Shown piece after piece: positions 25,038-40,757 of a stretch of 64,000 nucleotides of DNA. The position numbers and the translations under genes were made by a program. Positions within the stretch are counted from its first letter, which is position 1; every line of letters starts with the position of its first letter. This DNA is from Argentina anserina (lineage: Eukaryota; Streptophyta; Magnoliopsida; Rosales; Rosaceae). Under the pieces are notes generated by a model. That model saw only the letters and a program-made list of their open reading frames with translations, was not told where the DNA came from and did no database searches. The DNA lies in contig NC_065875.1 in assembly GCF_933775445.1 (NCBI RefSeq), positions 26,845,555-26,909,554 of the forward strand, given 5' to 3'.

Positions 25038-27001
25038 GGCGACGCAATCCATGCGATGATAGCAGAAAGGACTCTTGCTCGCGTTCCTTACAAGATGCAG
25101 GAAGGAAGTATATATGATATCTTTTGTTTTCCCACACAAAGAGATCCTGCTCGAGCAAGGGTTGTTGAGCATCACACCATAGTGTATTTCAATGCAAAAA
25201 CACAGTTTGTTTTGGTCTCAGAACCTGTTGCACCAATTCCATTACACTCTTTCCATCTCCTAGAGTTCAACCAACTATTGGCTGAAGTTGCCAAACAAGA
25301 GATCCTCACAGGTAACTCACAAAATCAGTTGTGTTTATGTATATTATTAACGCATTGATAGTAAACACATTATGTTGTTTCAATCAACATCAGATGTTTA
25401 TGGGTGCATTAAAGATGTCGTACCCCAACACATAGCATCTGTGAGGAGTGAAAAAAAAACCGAATCAAAGTGTGTGATAACTCTTCACAATTCCAGGTAC
25501 TAACTATACCTCCATGTTCTATATATTGATGTCTCTTTTTTTTTTTTTCTTTTATAAAGGAAACTGCTTCAAAACAACTTACTGACTGTCATATATTTTA
25601 TACAGGAGAGAAACCCTTAAAATCACCCTTTGGGGAGATGTTGCTCGACAATTTCCTCTTGAAACCGTGCTAAGTTCAGAACCGTCGAAGCTAGCTGTCA
25701 TTACTAGCTTAAAATTAAGCACATACTACCGTAAACAATCTCTAAAAACTATCCATTACAATTTTGTTAATACCAATGTCTACTACAAAACTGATGATAT
25801 CTTGCACAGGTCGTGCAAAAGGATCAAACACCAACCATACATGCATCATCATAGACCCAACTATTCCACAGAGGGAAGAATACAAGACTGAGTAAGTGAT
25901 TTGACCACCATTTTCACTACAACATATTTCAGCTGATCATTTTCTATTATCCACATTTACTTTTTTCCAGATTCAGTGGACCAGACGACAAAGTTAAAAT
26001 GCTTCCAATACCATTTAGGTGTCTGACAGCTGAAGAACAAGACCAACAAGCTCGAATCAAATTATCGGAACTGAACGCCCTCAACCCTGAGGAACATCTG
26101 GTATCCACAATTTCTTCATTCAACTTATATGCAAACCTTTGTTTTTAAACACTAACAAAATATATGACCAGCAGGGAGAACCTGTCTATGTTGTTGGTAA
26201 GATTATAGATTTTTCTGACAACGGCTGGTGGTACAAGGGCTGCCCCATTCCCGAATGCTTTAAAGTTCTCAAGAAGAAAGAGGAGAACAATAAATACAAT
26301 TGTCCAGACCATCTTTCTGAAGTGATACCACTTCCATGGTAAATTCTATTCTCATATAACCTATAGATCAAACGAATTTGACCAAACATTTTTCATTCCA
26401 ACAAACCTCCAACAGTAATTTCATTTACCTTTCTTTTACTATCTTTGTTCACTAACCTCCACACTTGCATACAGCTACAAGGTCTACATGATAATTGAAG
26501 ACGACACTAACGAATCCATGGTGACTTTAATGGGGAGACCAGCCGAGGAACTTTTCGGAGCGTCTTGCCGAGAACTCCTCAATAGAAGATTCTATGCAAG
26601 TGAGACAGAATTACCAGAGGAGATCACAAACACAATAGGTCAAACCCATCTCTTTGAAATCAAAATGAGCTACAACAGTGAATTCTCGGTCAAAGATGTG
26701 CACCAAGCCCCTCAGTCCACACAAACATCAGGCCATGCCGTCCACCCTACTGCTGAAACACCTGAACGTCTGAATTATGGAAAAAACCGAATAGGACAAA
26801 CGACTGAAATATGCATGTTCACACCAGAGAGTGAGAAAAAAAATAAAGGGTAAGTCTGTGAATGACTTCAATTCAATTTGACAATGCAGATTAGGTCTAA
26901 TTAACTATTTCCATTTTATATATCTTCATAACAGGAAAGGAAACAAACATGCATCATCATCACCAACCGGTCAGAGACTAAGCAAACAGAAAATGAACTA
27001 G
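25038..27001 (+). CDS. RPA70-like single-strand DNA-binding protein of a Helitron, 5'-truncated
   Basis: Eight exons with GT-AG borders: 25038-25311, 25394-25496, 25606-25730, 25810-25891, 25971-26100, 26175-26338, 26475-26849 and 26935-27001 (stop TAG). The first begins GDAIHAMIAERT and continues with EGSIYDI, the N-terminal OB fold. The second to fourth hold the next OB fold (DVYGCIK, TLKITLWGDVARQF). The sixth has the DBD-C zinc site, WWYKGCPIPEC followed by YNCPDH. The C-terminus is basic. RPA-like genes are common passengers of plant autonomous Helitrons. The first RPA exon is missing and replaced by the Helitron domain, which is in another frame unless a short intron (donor near 24984) joins them. 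Inner exons show no stop codons. Confidence 0.75.
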
Positions 27002-27393
27002 CTATTTGCATGACTTTTGCTGCACTAACATCTTCATAACAGCTGCGACTGAAGTCAACAGTCTACATTTTTGGATGAGGTCCTAATTAATATGACAGAT
27101 CAAAATAGGAGTATTTTTTTGTGGAAACTACCTCTCATGAACCTTCAATACACAGCAGCTGCTTTAGTTTAGCTGGGATGCTCATGTATAATAGTGTGCT
27201 TATATATTATAGTGTGATGCTATTTTGTGAGCATAAACTCCAATGAAGATGTAAGTGAAACCTGGTAATATGACAAAGTATGATAGTCTTCTTATGTAGG
27301 ACAGTAATGTTGCTAATTAAGAACTAATTAACTAACTTTACAAACTTACCACCATCAATTAGCCATAGAAATAAACTGTCAACCATCAATAAT

Positions 27394-27421
27394 CGCGCCT
27401 GGGCGCGGGCTCTCTATCTAG
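27394..27421 (+). other. Helitron 2 3' terminus (hairpin + CTAG)
   Basis: Stem CGCGC/GCGCG with loop CTGG, followed by 14 bases ending CTAG. This is the structural stop signal for rolling-circle transposition. Confidence 0.85.
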
Positions 27422-27918
27422 TTTATACTTAAGTAGTATTGTAATCAATACTGTATATGTGTTCTTCAGGCAGGCAAAGGTCGAATAGGCTTAATGGTAA
27501 GCACTTCAACTCTACGCTTAAAGACGGACCACCAATAATGAAGGAGTAAGTCACATTAGGTATTATATAATACAGAGAAAAGTTGCATTCTCGTAGCCAC
27601 TAAAGCCCAACCTAATCTTTTGTAGTGGCTGGAAGTTAAGACTTAGATCTTAATCAAGGAGCCTTAATCAATCAACTCCACAACTCTTTAATTACTAGTT
27701 TAGTGTTTAATCAAATATAAAAACTTAAGCATCACCATTTGCACCACATCAGGGACAAAACGACGACGTAATAAGGCCCCACCAACAAAGACCAGTCAAA
27801 ACATTCCAAAAGCTGCTGCTCCTCCTTTGAATCAAATGGGACTACTCTTGTTCTCTCTCAGCCTCCACCATCACCATCATCTCCACCGCCTCAAAATCCA
27901 ACCCTAAACCCTAACACC

Positions 27919-29736
27919 ATGAAGATCGCTTCACCCCTAGCTTTAGTCTCACTCGTCGTCTTCCTCAGCTCGCTCCGCTTCTGCCGCTCGATCGAGGACG
28001 ACCTCACCTGCCTCGCCGGCGTCAAGCGCTCGCTGGCCGACCCCGACGGCCGCCTCAGCCAATGGAACCTCGCCAACAACTCCGTCGCCTCAATCTGCAA
28101 GCTCGTCGGAGTTTCGTGCTGGAACGAGAAGGAGAATCGCCTCCTCAGCCTCCAGCTCCCGTCGATGAGCCTCGCCGGCGAGCTACCGGAGTCGCTCAAG
28201 TACTGCCACAGCCTCCAAACCCTAGATCTCTCCGGCAATGCTCTCTCCGGTCCGGTCCCGCCGCAAATCTGCGACTGGCTACCTTATCTCGTGACTCTAG
28301 ATCTCTCTAGTAACCGTCTCTCCGGCTCGATTCCGCCGGAGATTGTCAACTGTAAGTTTCTGAACACTCTGATTCTGAACGATAACCGTCTTTCCGGTTC
28401 GATTCCGTATGAGCTTGGCCGGCTGGACCGGTTGAAGAAGTTTTCAGTGGCCAATAATGGCCTTTCCGGCACAATCCCGCCGGAACTGTCCAAATTCGAA
28501 AAGGACGATTTCGAAGGGAACGGTAAGCTGTGTGGGAAGCCGCTGGGGTCGAAATGCGGCGGCCTGAGCGGCAAAAGCCTCGGGATTATAATCGCCGCCG
28601 GGGCTATCGGCGCGGCGGCGTCTCTGGTTTTGGGGCTGGTGATTTGGTGGTGGTTTTTTATTAGGGGAAGTAAGAAAAAGCAAAGCTTTGGTGGTGTTGG
28701 TGTGAAAGGTGAGAGTGGCTGGGTTGGTTTGTTGAAGTCACACAAGCTTGTTCAGGTTTCTCTGTTTCAGAAGCCCATTGTGAAAGTCCGGTTAGCTGAT
28801 TTGTTGGTGGCTACAGGCAATTTCGACGCGCAAAACATTGTCATTTCGGGGAGAACAGGGGTGTCGTACAAGGCGGTGTTGCCTGATGGGTCTGCATTGG
28901 CGATCAAGAGGCTTGGTGGGTGTAAACTCGGAGAGAAGCAGTTTAGGTTGGAGATGAATAGGTTGGGGCAGCTGAGGCATCCGAATTTGGTGCCTTTGTT
29001 GGGGTTCTGTGTTGTGGAGGAAGAGAAGCTTTTGGTGTATAAGCACATGTATAATGGTACATTGTACTCGCAGTTGCATGGGAGTGGTAATGTGAGTAGC
29101 CAGTATGGTTTTTTGGATTGGTTGACACGGTTGAGGATTGGTGTGGGAGCAGCAAGAGGACTTGCTTGGCTTCATCATGCTTGCCAGCCGCCGCAGATGC
29201 ACCAGAACATTAGCTCGAATGTGATTCTTCTTGATTATGATTTTGAGGCTCGGATAACGGATTTTGGATTGGCGAGGCTGGTGGGTTCTCGTGATTCAAA
29301 TGATAGCTCGTTTGTGAATCTAGGAGAGATTGGTTATGTTGCTCCGGAGTATTCGAGCACAATGGTTGCGTCGTTAAAAGGGGATGTCTATGGATTCGGG
29401 GTAGTTCTTTTGGAATTGATTACCGGACAGAAACCTTTAGAAATCAGTAATGTAGTGGAGGGGTTCAAGGGGAATTTGGTGGACTGGGTGTCTGGCTTAT
29501 CAAACACTGGTAGGAATGTTGATGCCGTAGACAATGTCTTAGCAGGGAAAGGTCATGATGATGAAATTTTACAGTTCATGAGGGTGGCTTGCTCTTGCGT
29601 GGTTGCTAGGCCAAAAGATAGGCCTTCTATGCATCAAGTTTACGAGTCATTGAAGAGCTTGGCTGATAAACACGGTTTCTCTGAACAGTACGATGAATTT
29701 CCATTGATATTGGGCAAGCAGGTTCCTGAATCTTGA
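27919..29736 (+). CDS. BIR-type LRR receptor pseudokinase
   Basis: An intronless frame of 605 residues. A signal peptide (1-24) is followed by an LRR N-cap (DLTCLAGVKRSL) with a GVSC cap motif, about five LRRs (70-195), a short Cys pair cap, a transmembrane helix (about 222-247) and a kinase fold (about 300-585). The nucleotide loop is degenerate (SGRTGVSYKA). The AIK lysine is present and DFG is intact (ITDFGLARL). The HRD catalytic loop reads HQNISSN, so the catalytic Asp is gone. This is the pattern of BIR2/BIR3-like proteins, which bind BAK1 and restrain brassinosteroid and immune receptor complexes at the plasma membrane. Position beside GT92 and PP2A matches At1g27190/At1g69990. It appears intact and probably expressed. 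Confidence 0.93.
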   Translation: MKIASPLALVSLVVFLSSLRFCRSIEDDLTCLAGVKRSLADPDGRLSQWNLANNSVASICKLVGVSCWNEKENRLLSLQLPSMSLAGELPESLKYCHSLQTLDLSGNALSGPVPPQICDWLPYLVTLDLSSNRLSGSIPPEIVNCKFLNTLILNDNRLSGSIPYELGRLDRLKKFSVANNGLSGTIPPELSKFEKDDFEGNGKLCGKPLGSKCGGLSGKSLGIIIAAGAIGAAASLVLGLVIWWWFFIRGSKKKQSFGGVGVKGESGWVGLLKSHKLVQVSLFQKPIVKVRLADLLVATGNFDAQNIVISGRTGVSYKAVLPDGSALAIKRLGGCKLGEKQFRLEMNRLGQLRHPNLVPLLGFCVVEEEKLLVYKHMYNGTLYSQLHGSGNVSSQYGFLDWLTRLRIGVGAARGLAWLHHACQPPQMHQNISSNVILLDYDFEARITDFGLARLVGSRDSNDSSFVNLGEIGYVAPEYSSTMVASLKGDVYGFGVVLLELITGQKPLEISNVVEGFKGNLVDWVSGLSNTGRNVDAVDNVLAGKGHDDEILQFMRVACSCVVARPKDRPSMHQVYESLKSLADKHGFSEQYDEFPLILGKQVPES

Positions 29737-31210
29737 TTCTTATTAAGGAATAGTTGGGCTGGAAAGTATTAAATGTACAAGATAATACTGCAGCATTCGG
29801 GCACATCTTTGTTTTACGCTTGTGAAGAGGCATTTTCAGCAGTTGGTATGGTTTTTTGAGCATGATTTCCCTGTTGTAATGCCCACCTCTTGAATCTTTC
29901 TGTATTATAAAGAAGCATTGTAATTTTCACGTCGTTCAAAATGAAATCTCTGTCTGGCTTTTTTCTTTCCATTTGCTTTGTTCTCTCCATAAAGCTTACG
30001 AATCAAGTTAAGGTGCATCTCAGGCCTCGCCTTTGAATCATTCTTTGAACTTTCTCCATCTCAAAGGCCCCCACTCACCCACTCAGTATTATAGAACATA
30101 AAGCCTGGAGTTAAATGAAACAATCATGTGTGTCTTGTATTCAGTGATCTTTCTATTCTGACCAGGAAGAAGAACAAACCGTAACCAAACCATGGCCTTC
30201 TCGTGACCTCTGCAGAAAATATTTAAGAACCCAGCAGCATTATTCGAGCTAGACCATAAATAACCTATGTTTCAGTAGGGGGGCATTTCATGACCCAACC
30301 CTGCGATGTGGGGGCGTTATGAAATGGCGTCGTTTAAGTCATACTGGTGGTTTGGCTTTCAGCTTCCGGCTCATCACCCTGAAGAATGAAAAACATGCTT
30401 ATATAGTCCATTACTAACTGATGCAATCAATTTTAAATTTTTTGCCAGGAACCTGTTATTAGTGTTACCATGACCTTTATATTAGTGCAGGAATTATAAT
30501 CATCCCACAAAAGTGATGTATCATAGTTTAATTGATTGGGAATTAAAATGCAGCAAAGTCAGCTTTAGGGTTGTGCTATTACGGAGGTGGTGACCAAACC
30601 CAGATGACTCTACAGAACGTGGACACTGGACACTTGCTAGCCAAGCTCTCTCTTTTAATATGCTTTTTGATAAATGAAGTTTTAATTTGGTATTCAGAGT
30701 GGGTTTTTTGTTGTTGACTGAACAGAGTGGGTTATCAGACCTATTCTTTATACATTGGTAGATAACCACTAAAAATGTTTGTCGGATTAAATTGTTGTCA
30801 ACTACTCTGTTACCACTGATGATTCTATTTCACGAATGGTTTGCATATTTGTGTAGGCTCATCTTGTCCTGGTTGATTAAAGCCGACCGTGTTTTCCTTA
30901 GTGAGAAAATCCGTATACTGCGTGGTGCTTGTAGACGACTCTGTATAGTAGCTAGTAAATAAACTAATAATGAGCTCTCCCAGCCTCTTCAGGAATATGA
31001 GATCCGGGTTAGGGCTTGATAAACATTCAAGCAAACCCCAAATCACCTCTACGCTTCTGGCCCAAATCGCGCATAAATACCGCTAAAAGGCGGGGTCGTT
31101 TTATAAATACTTAACAACATAAGGGCCACTTTTGTTAATTAAAAAATTGAATGTCCCATTTTAGCAGAAACTCCAGAAAGAGAGAGAGAGAGAGGAGAAG
31201 CAACGAAAAT
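29737..31210. other. Intergenic between the BIR-like and JTB-like genes
   Basis: Contains the BIR 3' flank and, at the right end, the leader of the JTB-like gene with a (GA)n run at about 31177-31196. I see no further gene or recognisable repeat. Confidence 0.5.
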
Positions 31211-32745
31211 ATGCCCTCAGATTCACCATTCTTTCTCCTCCTCTTCTTCTTCTTCGCTCTGCTCTCAATAGGCTACGCCACGTAAGCCCTAATACATATA
31301 CGTATGTACGTACTTGTTTGATTCTTAATATGTGATCTGCTGCAGTTGAATTTTGAACCTGTTTTTTTTTTTTTGTTCTTTGGGGCTTATACAGAATCGA
31401 GGAAAGAATTGGAAGTAGAGAGCTACTGGGTCTGAAAGAAACCCCACATGGAACTAACGCGACCTATGAATGCTCTCCTGATGGCCCCTGCGTTGCTTGC
31501 CAATACTCTGAAAAGGTCTCTATTTCAATTTAATTCTAATCAAATTGATTTGGATTTTAAATTATCAGTGCGTATTTTGAAGCATTGAGTTTTGGTTTGA
31601 GCTGGTTTCGGTTTTATTCTAGTTATACATTTTGTTGGACAGAATGGTTTGGTATCTAAATTGGCTTTAAAAATGCTGCAAATGAAAAGCAACACTGGAA
31701 CAATTGAAACTGATGATCTTAATCTAGATTTTGATTTATAAGGCTCTCAAGCTAGACAGCTAGTGCAGGTGTTAAGGGAATGTTGGAGACCTAGTTAGAT
31801 GTAGCTAAAGGAGGTAATGAATACGAAGAATTGAAGATAATGAGATGTTGATATATAACCCAGATTAGAATGATTTCATTTGCAACTGATGCTCTTGATA
31901 GAGATAGAATCTTTGTATTAATGTGTAGTTGGGGGATATTTAAAGGGTCCGATGAAGCAATAGCGCTATGATTTTGATCTTGTATGAGATTGGGTAAGCA
32001 CTGTTAGGTGACTCTGATTGAGAAATTCCATACTGAATGGTTGTTATGATGTGTTGCTTCTAATATCATAATAACACTGATTGAATGCTTTTTTCTTTCT
32101 ACTGGCTGTGTCTCCTACCGTGTCTTTCAAATTCATTTGCCTCATAGCAGTAGTAATTCTATCTTTAACTGTAGAGCAATGAGAAGTATCGCTGCAGTGA
32201 GACTGGCTATCGCATCCCTTTGAAATGTGTGGAAATTAATCAAGGATTAAAGGATGTGAAGGCAAAGAAAGACCCTAAGAAGATTAGATCAACTCTGGAA
32301 ATTTCTCACAACATCTCAACATACTATAATGCGGAAGAGCTTCGTACTCTTTTAAACCATAGAAGTTTACTGGATGCTTCTTCTACAGAAGAGAATAACC
32401 AGCAGGGTTATATTACTTACAGAAGCTGTATACCACCAGTTAATGAAGATAAGTTGTCAGTGCTTGGTTTCGAGGTATTGTCTGCAACTTTAATCACCCA
32501 TCTTATTCTTGTGAGATAATTAATGGTTATGGAACAAAAGAGGACAGAGAGCAGTAAAACACTTTATTCTTATGCTTCTATTATGAAGTGCTATTCTTAT
32601 GGCCATAGACATGCTAATGAACTCCTTTGAGCAGGTGATTGTGCTGTGTTTGCTAGTCATTAGTGGTTCTTTTGTATACTACAAGAAAAGGCAGACAACT
32701 ACGATTGCAGGATTTTCCCGAATTCAAAGCAATGCGAGATTTTGA
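31211..32745 (+). CDS. JTB-like single-pass membrane protein
   Basis: Four exons (31211-31281, 31395-31515, 32175-32474, 32635-32745) join in phase to 200 residues. A signal peptide (1-23, Phe/Leu-rich) precedes a Cys-rich lumenal part (YECSPDGPCVACQYSEKSN, then CSETGYRIPLKC and YRSCIPP). A hydrophobic helix (VIVLCLLVISGSFVYY, about 164-180) comes next, then a short basic tail. The order C..C, C..TGY..C, then S/YxSC just before a single helix, with a basic tail, resembles the JTB (jumping translocation breakpoint) family. This assignment comes from pattern recognition only. The likely Arabidopsis counterpart is the uncharacterised At1g69980 between PP2A and the BIR gene. Function in plants is unknown. 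Confidence 0.8.
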
Positions 32746-33396
32746 TGCAGTTCCTGTGCTGAATCGGAAGTCCCTCGCTGCCTTCAATATCTCTCGTTGT
32801 ATGCTCATTCAGTCATTCATGTATTGAAATGACTCTGCAGAATCAGTTCTCTGTAGTGTAATATGACTCTTGTTCTTGTTTGGTATGAAACTGCAGAAAA
32901 CCTATCCTTGCTACCCCAAAGTGCATTTTTCAATGTGCCTTGAGCCTTGTAAAGTTTGCTGCTCTAAGGGCAATGTAAATGGAACAGTTGAGTTGTACCA
33001 CACCCTACCCCCATATTGATATCATCATAAGATTCACAGATTATAGTACGCAATATGCATTCAACTTATAATGTGTACCGCTGTTAGTGCAATGTAATTC
33101 AAAAATCAGCTTTCTAAGTTGAAGAAGCAAAATTACTGAACAAGATATACCATGTTATTGATGTTTCCTCTCAAAAAATATACAAGACAACAGTGACAGA
33201 CCACGGGCGACTACTGTCAATTCTCCTAACGAGTTTCTTCGGAAAATCAACAAAACAGCAGCAGCAGGACAAAAACTCCAAACAAAAGAATCATGTTGAC
33301 CATAACCCTCAACTTAAAAAACGGAACTCCTCTTAAAGACACATCTACAGTAACATGGCAGAAACATGGATTACACAGCCCATTGACATATTGAAA
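32746..33396. other. Convergent 3' flanks of the JTB-like and PP2A genes
   Basis: No further coding is seen. The two genes are convergent (tail to tail), so this stretch holds both 3' UTRs. Confidence 0.5.
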
Positions 33397-37406
<4,010 letters not shown>

Positions 37407-37415
37407 TTTGAAATT

Positions 37416-38749
37416 GAGAAAAAAGCACCAATAGTTCTTGAACTCTTGTGCGCAGACCACTTTAATACCCGAACTCATAGAGCTATTAATGTAGTACCTG
37501 AATTCTTAATTTGCTATCAAACACATACTTCTGTCAAATTAACCTAACGGATCCGTTAGATATCCGATGCAGCAAGCATGTGCACGAGCAAATGACCGAA
37601 ATAGCCCTCAATTTCTATTTGAAAGGTTAATTATTGAATTATATAATCATAGAACGTAAATTTCTCCCTCTTCTTCTTCTCTTCTTACTGTTAGGCCACG
37701 TTTGGTAACCAGGAAAGTAGACATGGAAAAGGAAAGTGCTTCCTTTCTTGAATTTGGGAATCCAAGAAAAATGGGGGGAAAAGGAAATTGGTTCTAAAAT
37801 GAAAAGAAAATTGGGTGGAAAACGTTTCCCTCCCCACCCCGTGGAAACATTTTTCATTTCTTGGTTGATTTCAATTCCTTTCCATTCTAGTTACCAAACG
37901 TGGCATTATATCATTCTTTCCGCAGAAAATCCCAGCACAAATCCATCCTATTTCTTCCTTCAAATCCAAAACTATTCAAACACACGGCAAGCAAGCCATG
38001 ATATTCAATTATACATATGTAAGCTCTCAACATACAAAGACAAAATGTTCCCTTCAAACCATAAACACACAATCTGAGTTTCTAATTGCAATTTTGCCCC
38101 AAAATCATTCCAAATCCATCCTCCCCCATCTGAATCCACATCATGCTTGTTGTCCTAACTGTTGGGAGAACCACCGTTTAACCCAAAACACCAATAATCG
38201 ACTCCAACGACATATACTAGTAATGAGCTAGGTCTGAATAGGTGGTTGGGCGAGTGAGTGGCTTGAGAAAGAGAGGGGTTTGGGGTTTTTGTTCTTTTGT
38301 AGAGTTTACGGGTTTACGATTTCTAAGATGGTTGGGAATTTAATTTGGAGAGAGGCTTTTAACACGAGTATAGAACATGAGGCTTCTCAAACCCAGTTTC
38401 CTTATGACTTGAACTTTATTGATTTATCTTTGTACTTCAGTTTTGGTTCATTCTGGGTTCAAGATCATACTGGATTGAAGGGATGGAGTTTATAAATATA
38501 GTGTGAAGCAGGAAAACGAACACGAAGAAAAGAGGGAAGAAGGAAAACGTAAATTTTGTTGTCATTTGTGGTGAAAGACATGTCCACCTTTTATGTTTTC
38601 TATCTTTAACGGATCCTTTAGGTTAATTTGACAGAAGTATGTGTTTGATAACAAATTAAGAATTCAGGCACCACGTTGATAGTTTTGTGAGTTCGGGTAT
38701 CAAAATGGCATGCCCACAAGAATTCAGGGACTGGTGGTGCATTTTTCTC
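37416..38749. mobile_element. MULE-like element with ~145-bp terminal inverted repeats
   Basis: The left arm (37416-37560) and right arm (about 38604-38749) are reverse complements with roughly 80-90% identity by eye, both starting GAGAAAAA, one base, then GCACCA. Flanking 9-mers TTTGAAATT (37407-37415) and TTTGAAGTT (38750-38758) look like a target-site duplication with one mismatch. Long TIRs and a 9-bp duplication are typical of Mutator-like elements. There is no transposase frame, so it is non-autonomous. Confidence 0.75.
37694..37905. mobile_element. Nested 212-bp MITE, PIF/Harbinger-like
   Basis: The ends GGCCACGTTTGGTAACC and its near-complement GTTACCAAACGTGGCA are flanked by TTA on both sides (37691-37693, 37906-37908). 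It lies inside the MULE-like element, so it inserted later. The 3-bp TTA duplication suggests the PIF/Harbinger (Tourist) type. Confidence 0.75.
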
Positions 38750-38758
38750 TTTGAAGTT

Positions 38759-40747
38759 GGAACAAATTTGGGAAAATTTATTATATGTAACCAATACATA
38801 ATTTATTTAACGTACTTCTTTAATATTATTAGTCTATTTTTACTATATTTATTTCTAATTAGTTACTCATATTTAAATAATTTTTTTATCTTTCACCGCG
38901 TGCATGTTTACTATACTATTGAGTAATATAATTGGTTAGATACACCACATGACAGTGTCACGTAGTGTTCCGGGTACACATAATAATTACTCTAAATCTA
39001 GGAATTAGATGAATTTCCAAGTCAACGTACTTCAAGTTTACTGATCACTCTCTGATGCTGCCATGCATATAGCGAACTGGACGAGAGCATATAGATACCA
39101 TTACTTCCAAGCTCGATCTTTTTTATTTTTCTGATGGTGGTAGACCGGTAGTTGCTCCATTTTGAACCACGGAGCTCTTTAATCTTGGTCTGTAAAGTAT
39201 ATATGCTATAAAAGATAAAGAGGAGGATGTAAAGCTCGGTTCAGTTAATTGATTAATTAGTTCTCACTTTGAAGAGTTCGGAATGGACCAATACAGTAGT
39301 AGCAGTACTTCCAGCATTATATATGTACGTTTAACCAGACGAATCTAGGTGGGAATTGAAAATAATCGACCAACACTTCCAGATGCAAAACACCTTTAAT
39401 ATAAATAGATGGTGGATTGGTGGAATTCACTTTAAAGCACTACAGCATGCAGTTTTGGAACTCATGCCAATGATGCCATTCTGTTTAATTTAGATGTTTT
39501 AGAATCTTCAACAAGGGCCAAAGCTAAAGCCAAATATGGATAATCATTGTAAATTATCAGAAAGTAAAAGAAAAATAAGAAATAACAATAATACATATAT
39601 ATATATGTATATATGATATATCTCGGCGACATTACCGATATATATATATATATTCCATAATGTCTTTATATGCTGCATGCAATTTAAATAGATATTGATC
39701 TTCTCTCTTCTATATCTACTAAAAAACTAAAATCTGTCGAGCCTACTAAAGTTGAGTTTCTGAAACAGTTAATTTTCTCTGTGGCTAGCTAGATACGATC
39801 TTTTTGAACTTGCATGAGATCGAGCGAGGAAAGTCGAGCGTATGTATTGTGTATCACTCAACTTTCATTTCATTTACCCGTCTAACTGTCTGTGAAACCA
39901 ATTTCCAATTAGTTTTGAAGATTTTATATGCTGTAGTTCCAGGATATATACGAAATACACACACACACACACATTAGCCTAATATTAATAATTAAGGTAA
40001 GATACACATAGGCATCTATCTTCATCAATTGAGCTCGTACGCCCGTCATCGTCTTTGATATGCACTCCCTGCTGAACTTAGCTCTGTAGAGTACTGCTCC
40101 ACTGGTTAAGCGTGGCCAGGCGGTCGCCCGGAGTTGCCAGATCTCCTGTATGATAAAGAAAAGAGTGAGAAATACGTCCAAGTAGTAATTGATCGAAGTC
40201 TCTAAACTAAGGTGAAGGCCTCTGTTCTAATTAGGGTTGTTTGCTTTATGCATATATTTACTTCGTTAGGACCAAGATACGTACCGTCATGTGTCTCGAT
40301 CGTTCATTGTTTTGATTGCAGTATTTAGTGATTCTAGTTGCGTTGTAGTTTAAATACAGACTGATCAATTGCATGCCTAGATCGAGCTAATAAGGTAATT
40401 GCAGCCTATTTGCTGTTTATTTTCATACTAACGTACTATCGCAGCTCGCGATTCTTATTCTCAAGTATCCTGAGCCCTAATAAAGGCGAAATGCTGAAGG
40501 AGAAAGAGAACACAAGATGGAACATTATTTAGCCAATTAGCCTTAAACAAGCATCACTAAGATATGGAATGGAATAAAGTGAAGATACATACTTTATTTC
40601 TCTTTTGTCCAAGTGAGAAAATATATGGGAGATAAATAACTGTACCTAAATATGCTTAAACTGTTTGCAACAAATCCAAGGAACGGTTTATTTTCCATAA
40701 CGATGACCAATGGAACAATTCAAGCATGAGAGGGCATCTTAGTGACT
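38759..40747. other. Intergenic, AT-rich, with a small GC-rich island
   Basis: AT microsatellite-like sequence lies at about 39590-39655, including a palindromic ATATATATATATGTATATAT stretch. A GC-richer island (about 40030-40145) keeps an open frame on the minus strand with an acceptor-like CATACAG before it. I cannot identify it. Confidence 0.35.
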
Positions 40748-40757
40748 TAGTTTACAT

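Larger units (their letters stand above)
22743..27421 (+). mobile_element. Helitron 2, deletion derivative carrying an RPA-like gene
   Basis: The element starts immediately after the CTAG of Helitron 1 with TTTACTATATACTAAGGC, a plant Helitron 5' pattern with TT in place of TC. It ends with a perfect hairpin (CGCGC-CTGG-GCGCG, 27394-27407), then GGCTCTCTATCTAG, so CTAG occupies 27418-27421, followed by T. Both 3' ends share GCGCGG, one base, then CTC, pointing to related families. It encodes the Helitron N-terminal helicase-like domain and an RPA70-like protein but lacks the HUH Rep and helicase core, so it cannot be autonomous. Confidence 0.75.

Noticed and set aside
28284..29202. Several antisense frames across the BIR-like gene
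   Set aside because: Shadows of the receptor coding sequence on the other strand.
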